DNA of 64,000 bases from Yamagishiella unicocca. Its lineage: Eukaryota; Chlorophyta; Chlorophyceae; Chlamydomonadales; Volvocaceae. Where the stretch lies: the NCBI GenBank assembly GCA_003116995.1, contig BDSL01000002.1, positions 620,001 to 684,000 of the forward strand, in the 5' to 3' direction. Below the pieces are notes generated by a model that was given only the letters and a program-made list of their open reading frames with translations, searched no databases and was not told the origin of the DNA. Both the position numbers and the translations under genes were made by a program. Shown piece after piece: positions 57,761 to 64,000 of the stretch. Within the stretch, counting starts at the first letter, position 1. Every line of letters begins with the position of its first letter.

Positions 57761-59862
57761 CTAGTATGCTTGCCCTATGGCGAGGCTTCTTCGCCACCCA
57801 GCCCGAGTAGCTAGCAACGTGCCTGCTGCAGCGGGCTTGGCAGCTGCCATCGGCCGCGCCGCCTCCCGCTGCGCCACCAGCTCTGCCGCCCGCAGCACTA
57901 GCGCCCGGGCGTTCATGCCATACGTGGGTGCCGACGCAATCTGCAGCTCCAGCCGCTCCAGCTCAGCCTCCAACTCCCGCAGCTCAGCCTCGCTGCTGCC
58001 GCCGCCGCCTGCTCCGGCAGCCGCACCCGCTGCAGCCGCAGCACTGCCCTCGGCAGCACCGGCAGCAGCACCAGCTGCAGCCCCACTCTTATCCAGAGCG
58101 GACCCCAGCTTCACACAAGCTCCAGCAACCGCCTTCTGCCCAACACCTCCCCCGGCGACGCCCAGCTTCGCCGCAGCCCCGCCGCTGCCCCCCGCCTTTG
58201 CCCTCTGCTGCTCCTGCAGCCGCTCCTTCAGCCGCACCCGCAGCCGCTCCTCCTCCTCCTCCTTCCGCAGCCGCTGCTGCGCCTGCTTCTCCTGCGCCTG
58301 CTTCTCCTGCTGCTGCCGCTCCTGCAGCTGCTGCTCCCGCAGCCGCCGCGCCTTCTCCAGCATCGCCTGCGTCGCGGCCACCTGCTCCGCGCGTGCCTGC
58401 TCCGTGTTGCGGCCCAGGGGCTTCAGCTCCAACGTGCCAGCCGCCGGCTGCGAGCTCCGCGAAGCCACTCGGGGCTGCCGCTGCGCCGGCACCACCTGCT
58501 GCTCATTGCCGCCGCCGTCACCGGCGGAGCCCTGGCGCTCGGGGTCCGCTTGCTCCTGCGCTGGCTTACGCCGCGCCTCAATTGCCTGCAGCGCGGCGGC
58601 CGTCGCGCTAGCTGATGCGCCCGGTGAGCCCGTCTCTGGTGCGGGGTCGCCGCCGTCATCGTCAGCGCCCCACGGGTCGCTCGATTTCGCCGCGGCAGCC
58701 GCACCTGCATCACGCGAGCGACCCCTCGCTGCCTCATGGGCGGCAGTGTACCTATCTTCCCGCTCGTCCCCGCTGGCGGCGGCCTCGGGCGAAGTGCTTT
58801 CGCTGCTGCCGTCGTAGTCGCGCGTCGGCGTGTAGAGTGCTGACGGCGGCGACCAAAGCAGGTTATGATTCGCGGACTGCTGCTGCTGTCCTGGCATACG
58901 GGCCGGGGGCCGCCAGGTCTCGGCGGCGGGCGTCGCGCCTCGGTGTCGGTGCGCTACGTAGCCGGACGTGGGGGGCGGTTCACCGCCAGCCGCACCCCGG
59001 TAGGTGCCGTACGAATCGTCCTCGGGCGCGGGTGTAGGCGCGGGTGCAGGTGCTGCCGGCCGGTAAATGTACGGCGTGGGATGTCGGGGGGCAGGCTGTT
59101 GCTCGGCATTGCTGTACTCACCTGGAGCGCGTCCATATGGCGGCTGGTGCTGCTGGTGCTGTTGTTGCTGCTGGTGCTGCTGGTGCTGCTGGTGCTGTTG
59201 TTGCTGGTGTTGCTGTTGGTGTTGCGGATGTTGCGGGTGTTGCTGCTGGTGCTGCTGGTGCTGTTGTTGCTGGTGTTGCTGTTGGTGTTGCGGGTGTTGC
59301 TGTTGCTGGTACTGCTGTTGCTCCTGATATGGATACTGATCCTGGTGCTGGTATTGCTGTTGTTGCTGGTGTTGCTGCTGCTGTTGCTGCTGTTGTTGCT
59401 GTTGGTGTTGCTGTTGGTATTGCTGCTGCTGTTGCTGCTGCTGATATTGCGGTTGCTGCTGGTGCTCGTATTGCTGGTACGACAGCTCCTGGTGGCCGTA
59501 CTGGTTTTGTTCATCGGGCGACTGATAGCCGAACTGGTTGTGGGCTGGCGGTTGGCCATGCTGCTGCTGCTGTTGGTACTCCAGAGGTGGCAGGGTACCT
59601 GGAGGAGGGTAGTGATACCCGGGGGGCAGGTATCCGGGCGCCGCCTGGGCCACAGGGTTGGCCCAGGCCACCTGCACTTCGCCGTACTGCGGCTGCGCCA
59701 TGCCGTGCCCCTGGACCGGGTGGGACACGCCCGTCCCGATGAGCGCCGCCGCGGCCGCCGGCAACGGCTCAGAAACCATGGGCACGGCGATGCCGCCGTA
59801 CGGCAGCACCTGCAGTACGGCGGTTCCGTGTCCGATCTGCGCGAATAGGTGCAGCTGCTGGC

Positions 59863-59925
<63 letters not shown>

Positions 59926-61708
59926 AATCGCCGCCGCCGTGCGCCGCTTGCATCAGGACATGCTGCGCCGACGGCAGCGGCTGCAGCTGCTGGGGATGCG
60001 GCGGGCCGGCGGCGGCCTCGGACGCCGCCTTGGTCGCCGCCGCCACCGCCGCCATCGCCGCTGCGATCGCCGCCGCTAGCTCCTCCGGGTCGGCCGAAAG
60101 CAACGACGGCAACGATGCATCCATAGCCGTGGCCATGTCCCCAGCCTCCACCGCCCCGGACACCGTCGTCGCAGGCACACCGCCCACGCCATCTGCAGCC
60201 CCCGGCTCTACTTGCGCCCCACTCCCCGCCGCGCTGTCAGCAGACCTTGAGGCTGCCATCACCGCCGCACCCGCCGCCGTTCCCGTCCCCACCTCCCCAG
60301 CTTGGGCTGCGGGCGCTGTTGCCCCCTCTCCGCCTCCGCAGCTGGCCCGTCCGCCATGGGCGGCGTGCGGCGAGCCGGCGGCAGGTGGTGCAGCGGCACT
60401 TGGGGCCGAGGATTTCATCATAGCGCGCAGGCTGGCGATGGTGGGAGCGACGAACCGCTGCACCGCGGGCTGCACCGGGGGCTGCTGCGCTTGTTGCGGT
60501 GGCGGCAACACCAGCGGTTGAGGCTGCGCAACGGGGGTCGTGAGCGCTAGCTGCTGCGATGGCGCCATGTCGGGTGATGGCGCTTGCGACCGTGGTGACG
60601 CGCCAGCAGCGACTGGCTCGATTGCAACGTTCACTGGCACATTGAAATCCGGCAGCGGCTGCAGTCCTTGCTGCCCTTGCTGCTGCTCCTGCAGCTGTCC
60701 ATACTGTTGCTCCGGCTGCTCCTGCAGCTGCTCCTGCTGCTGCCCATACTGTTGCGCCTGCCCCTGTTGCCGGTGCTGCTCCTGCAGCTGCCCATACTGT
60801 TGCTCCGGCTGCTCCTGCAGCTGCTCCTGCTGCTGCCCATACTGTTGCGCCTGCCCCTGTTGCCGGTGCTGCTCCTGCAGCTGTCCGTACAGTTGCTCCT
60901 GCAACTGCCCGTAAAGTTGCTCCTGCGGCTGCTCCTGCGGTGGCCGTGTGAGCAACTGCGGCTGAAAGGCGGCGCCCGGGGTAGTGAGTCCCAGCGCCAT
61001 GCATTCACCACCGGGGGGGCCAGAAGCGGCAGGCGCCGGGTACGTGTGGGAAGCCATGTGCGCTGAGCTAGGTACCTGAGCCACCAGGGGTAGCATAGGC
61101 TTGGCCTCTGGAAGGGGGCCGGCGGCTGGGATGGCGGTGTCGGTCGGGGTAGCATCGCCGAAGGCCGCTGATCGAGGGGCCCCTAAGAGGCCCGAGTGAG
61201 GGGCCCCAAAGGGGCCCGAGTCCAGCAGGGCACTCGGAGCCCCGACGCCGCCGCCGTCGCCGCCTCCAGTCGGGAGCTGGAGAGGCTGGCAGATGCCCAC
61301 CGGCAGTGACTCGCAGCGTGCCGCAACCAGTGCGGACCCGTCGTACGGTGCTGTGCAGCCTGCTTCACCCACCACCACCTCCGAGGCCGCGGTGGGAGCA
61401 GGTAGGCCCATGGCTGCGGCCAGCTGGTCGATGGCAGCAAACATATCGCCCGGCATTGCGCCAAGGCACAAAGATTCTCCCCCGCTCGCGCCGTGTTCGT
61501 CGCTGCTTGTGTGCGAGCCCAACAGCTGCGCGGAGGGTGCGGTCTCTGCGTTGGGGGCTGCTGTTGCATCCCCGGCCTGCCCGGTCGCCCCTGGTGTCCA
61601 ATGTTCGGAGGCCGCATACGCCGTGGCATCATGCAGTGCATGCACGCCAGCATACGCCCCCGAGTTCCCCGGCTGCAGTTGGGGTATGACGTGGACGTAG
61701 TAGTCCAT
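57761..61708 (-). CDS. Gln-rich 1,315-residue single-exon ORF, unknown; possible 5' half of the SCAF-like gene
   Basis: One long frame from ATG 61708 to TAG 57761. The N-terminus (MDYYVHVIPQLQPGNSGAYA) is tyrosine/proline-rich. The body holds several long poly-Gln and QH/QY tracts (about 59150-59480 and 59860-59925) and a YGQLQEQ-type repeat. The C-terminal 300 residues are charged: a continuous helix with ARRLREQQLQERQQQEKQAQ and RKEEEEERLRVRLKERLQEQ, then a second short coiled coil LRELEAELERLELQIAS. This prion-like plus coiled-coil layout is seen in RNA-granule and transcription factors, but I do not recognise the family. No minus-strand TGTAA was seen between its stop and the next gene's start 104 bp away, which favours one transcription unit. 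Confidence 0.75.
59860..59925 (-). repeat. Long CAG/CTG array (poly-Gln)
   Basis: About twenty consecutive CTG triplets on the plus strand encode poly-Gln in the 57761-61708 ORF. Likely length-variable between strains. Confidence 0.9.
60700..60885 (-). repeat. About 93-bp tandem coding duplication in the Gln-rich ORF
   Basis: The block starting CCATACTGTTGCTCCGGCTG and ending GCCGGTGCTGCTCCTGCAG occurs twice head to tail, encoding two copies of a 31-residue Gln/Glu/Tyr-rich unit. Confidence 0.85.
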
Positions 61709-62220
61709 AGCGCAGACCTTGATGTCCGCACACGAGTCGACGCGTGTGCTCGTGCTGAAAGCAGTACACCACTAACGCGATAACATTGCGTTCCTTGGCT
61801 ACGTACCCTGGCGCGCACGCCTGGCTACGCTACAACAAGCTGCGCATTAGGAAGTCGCTGCGAAGGCAAGATCCCGACATATTACTTTGGATGACTATGT
61901 AACGTCAGGGTTAACGTGGCGGCTATATGTTTTTGACACTTCTCGCCGTACAAGTACAAACGCGGTCACTCGTGCCCGCGTTTCGCACTAATAAAATTGT
62001 TGTATTCGTTGTCATTACTGCAGCACTGGCTATCCTATGTACTTGGGATCTTAAAACGCATACATACGTACTGTATCGAGAGTGAGCAGGAGGGCACGCA
62101 GCTCACCGACTCTTACAGTATTTTTTGCTGTGCTAGACCTATTTTGCTGATACATGTTGGAAGGGCTCAATTATGTTGGATCCTAATGCCTCTGGCCATG
62201 CCGCTTCTACCTGACGTGCT
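61709..62220. other. Divergent intergenic region, Gln-rich ORF and NAA60
   Basis: About 510 bp, AT-richer than its surroundings (61850-62160), between divergent start codons. It should contain both promoters; no definite motif was found. Confidence 0.4.
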
Positions 62221-63735
62221 ATGCTGGGCCATCTCGGACGAGGTGTCGGTGCCCCTGGCACCACGGTGCTCTACGAGGGACATCCACCTTTGAACCTGTA
62301 CTATCGTCCACTACAACAGTCCGATTATGACGCTCTGAAGGCACGACGGCGCGCAACGGCTATGGAGCTGTCGACCATCGCCGGAGCTAAACGTAATTTT
62401 CTGACGCTGTAGGCGATACACCGAGACTTATTCCCGATCGACTATGAGGAAGTGTTTTTTCGGAAGGCGGTGACCGGAGAAGACAGGTGCGCAACTGCCC
62501 GTGCACTTGGCCAGCCCTTCCTCTCCCCCCCCCGCGCCATACGCATCCTGTTGAAATACGAAGCTTACCTTCACTCCTTCAACGCCAGCCTTCGGGCAGT
62601 GGATTGAGCCCTAATCCGAGCCGACAAACTCACCCCCTCCTCAACTTGCTGGCCTGCCCAGGGTTTTCACCTGGGCTGCCGTGCACAGCGAGTACGGCAG
62701 AGATCACCTGGTGGGGTTTGTGACGGCACGCCTGGTCTACCTGTACGAATGCGACCCCATGGTACGAAGGTGTGCCGCGCTTCGGCCACGTCCACTCCGC
62801 AGCGTGCTAGCCCCAAGAGTGTAGTCGAACACGTGGACTGCCCCCCGCCCCTGTAGAGTATAGACGCTCGGTTATGCAGCCGCCGCCAGGCACCCGCTCA
62901 TCCCGCCTCCCCACATTACCTGCCCCCTCTTACCTGCCCCCCCTTACCTGCCCCCCCTTACCTGCCCCCCATTATCTGCCCCCACCACGCCCTGGCGAAC
63001 CTGCTTGCGGGTTTCCTCGCTGCTCCGCCCCGGTGTGCCCGCAGGACCGCCAGGTGATGGGTTTGGTGTCCAAGTGCCTGGACAGCCACTGCTCCGTGTA
63101 CGTGTTGACGCTGGGCGTGGTGCCGGCCTGTCGGAAGTGCGGCGTAGCTCGCAGCCTGCTGGGGCTGGTGCAGCAGCACGCGGCGCGGATGAGGTGGGTG
63201 CGGTGGGTCAGGTTGGCTGGGTGCGGGTTGGGTGGGTGCGGGTGCAGGCGCGGGCATTCGCGGGCGGCACGGCACCCAGTGGCGCATTTGAGGGGCGTAG
63301 ACGCCTGGGGAACGGCATGTGCGGTCACGGTGGAGAGCGGAAGTGGACTTGCGGGACGCGGCGGTGGTGCAGAGGTGCTCCTTGGCAGATGGAGTGGGAG
63401 ATGAAGCGCGCCTGCCGGGCGGCGGTTAGGCCAGTGGCGGTGCCATCAGCGTGTGGGGCCGCACAGGGCGCGGTCTACCCTGGGCTGCAATACTGTCAGC
63501 GACCACCGAGGCCTGATAGCCGGCCCACATGGTTGGCGCCGAGGGGCAACAGCCTGAGTGCGCACCTAGCGGCCTGGGGTTATGCCAGGGCCGCAACCCT
63601 GCCCCCTGGCCCCCCCCAACCGCCAGGTGCCGTTCGGTCTTCCTACACGTCATATCGTACAATACAGCGGCGATGCGCTTGTACGGCTCATCCGGCTACC
63701 AGCCCATGGCCCGCCTGCCCAACTTCTACCACCTG
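62221..63735 (+). CDS. NAA60: N-alpha-acetyltransferase 60 (NatF), GNAT family, 3' end missing
   Basis: Acetylates N-termini of membrane proteins. Five exons seen: 62221-62340, 62413-62486, 62662-62761, 63045-63193 and 63627-63735, all in phase. The protein begins MLGHLGRGVGAPGTTVLYEG, then NLYYRPLQQSDYDALKAIHRDLFPIDYEEVFF (NAA60 RPL..D....FPI.Y motif), TWAAVHSEYGRDHLVGFVTARL and CSVYVLTLGVVPACRKCGVA. The last of these is GNAT motif A, acetyl-CoA binding; the usual R/Q-x-x-G-x-G/A is here R-K-C-G-V-A. LLGLVQQHAARM and SVFLHVISYNTAAMRLYGSS follow, with GYQPMARLPNFYHL at the edge of the last exon. The C-terminal part, which in family members carries the membrane-binding helices, must lie beyond 64000. 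ATG 62221 is fixed by an in-frame TGA at 62212. The first intron (62341-62412, 72 nt) has a GC instead of a GT donor. Confidence 0.9.
62915..62985. repeat. Short tandem repeat in a NAA60 intron
   Basis: About five copies of a CCCCTTACCTGC-like unit of 13-15 bp upstream of the exon starting at 63045. Confidence 0.75.
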
Positions 63736-64000
63736 GTAGGCGGGATTGGATTGGAACCGGGTCGGGACCGGGTCGATACCATCGGGTCGGGACCGGGTCG
63801 ATACTGGGTCGGCGATCGGATCGGTATTGGGTCGGCGATCGAATCTATGATGGGTCGGTGACGGGTCGGCTGGTGGTGGTGACCACCAAGTGACATTGCT
63901 GGCGGCTCCCGGGCCTGTGCCGGGGCCAGGGCTAGCGAGGCAGCCGTGTTTAGGTGGGCGCGTTGCGTCCCCTCCCTCCCCTGCACTCATATAACGGCCT
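63736..64000 (+). other. Truncated NAA60 intron with GGGTCGG-rich repeats
   Basis: The donor GTAGGC follows the exon ending at 63735. The rest of the window contains degenerate repeats of GGGTCGGGACCGGGTCGATA (about 63754-63855) and no further NAA60 exon that I can recognise. Confidence 0.55.

Noticed and set aside
58865..59848. Plus-strand 327-codon leucine/valine-rich frame resembling a membrane protein
   Set aside because: It is the reverse reading of CAG/CAA (Gln) codons as CTG/TTG (Leu); the hydrophobicity is an artefact of the repeat.

Overview
The window reads as nuclear DNA of a volvocalean green alga, close to Chlamydomonas in style. Genes are GC-rich and split by many short introns with good GT..AG borders. 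Proteins carry long Ala/Gly/Gln/Pro tracts and CAG/CTG arrays. Candidate poly(A) signals are TGTAA. Degenerate TTTAGGG telomere-like repeats occur in two introns. All gene models below were built by hand from splice motifs, reading phase and family resemblance; none is confirmed by transcript data.

Layout, left to right. 1-1199 (-): 5' end of NUP205, running off the left edge. 1561-2925 (+): organelle-targeted RraA-like aldolase. 4091-14733 (-): a CLC chloride channel/antiporter of about 1,850 residues in 14 exons, with very large low-complexity additions in its cytosolic CBS region. 16435-19297 (-): ankyrin protein built of one-repeat exons. 19467-20376 (-): small plastid-type coiled-coil/one-TM protein. 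20709-21998 (-): four-TM protein with an acidic tail. 22467-23121 (+): cytochrome-b5-like MAPR haem protein. 23197-23827 (-): probable small gene of unknown role. 24340-24529 (+): a possible tail-anchored C-terminus.

25845-45671 (-) is one about 20-kb gene for SMG1, the PIKK that phosphorylates UPF1 in nonsense-mediated decay. HEAT-like N-terminus, FAT, kinase, the long SMG1-type insert and FATC can all be read in order. 46221-49251 (+): organellar RsmI 16S rRNA 2'-O-methyltransferase in seven exons. 49907-51594 (-): coiled-coil protein of unknown role. 52132-53663 (+): organellar small heat-shock protein. 54948-57657 (-): nuclear-type acidic/basic protein ending in a SCAF/PHRF1-like C-terminal domain. 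Just upstream, 57761-61708 (-) is a 1,315-residue Gln-rich single-exon ORF that may be the 5' half of the same gene. 62221 to beyond the right edge (+): NAA60 (NatF) N-acetyltransferase, 3' end missing.

These are unlinked housekeeping functions (nuclear pore, mRNA surveillance, ion transport, rRNA modification, protein acetylation, proteostasis), not an operon-like system. The points most worth a second look are a CLC with Gln at the proton-glutamate position and a low-complexity insert inside CBS1, the D-X20-R-D signature in the RraA protein, possible GC-AG introns in NAA60 and in the Gln-rich/SCAF-like pair, and the telomere-like intron repeats.
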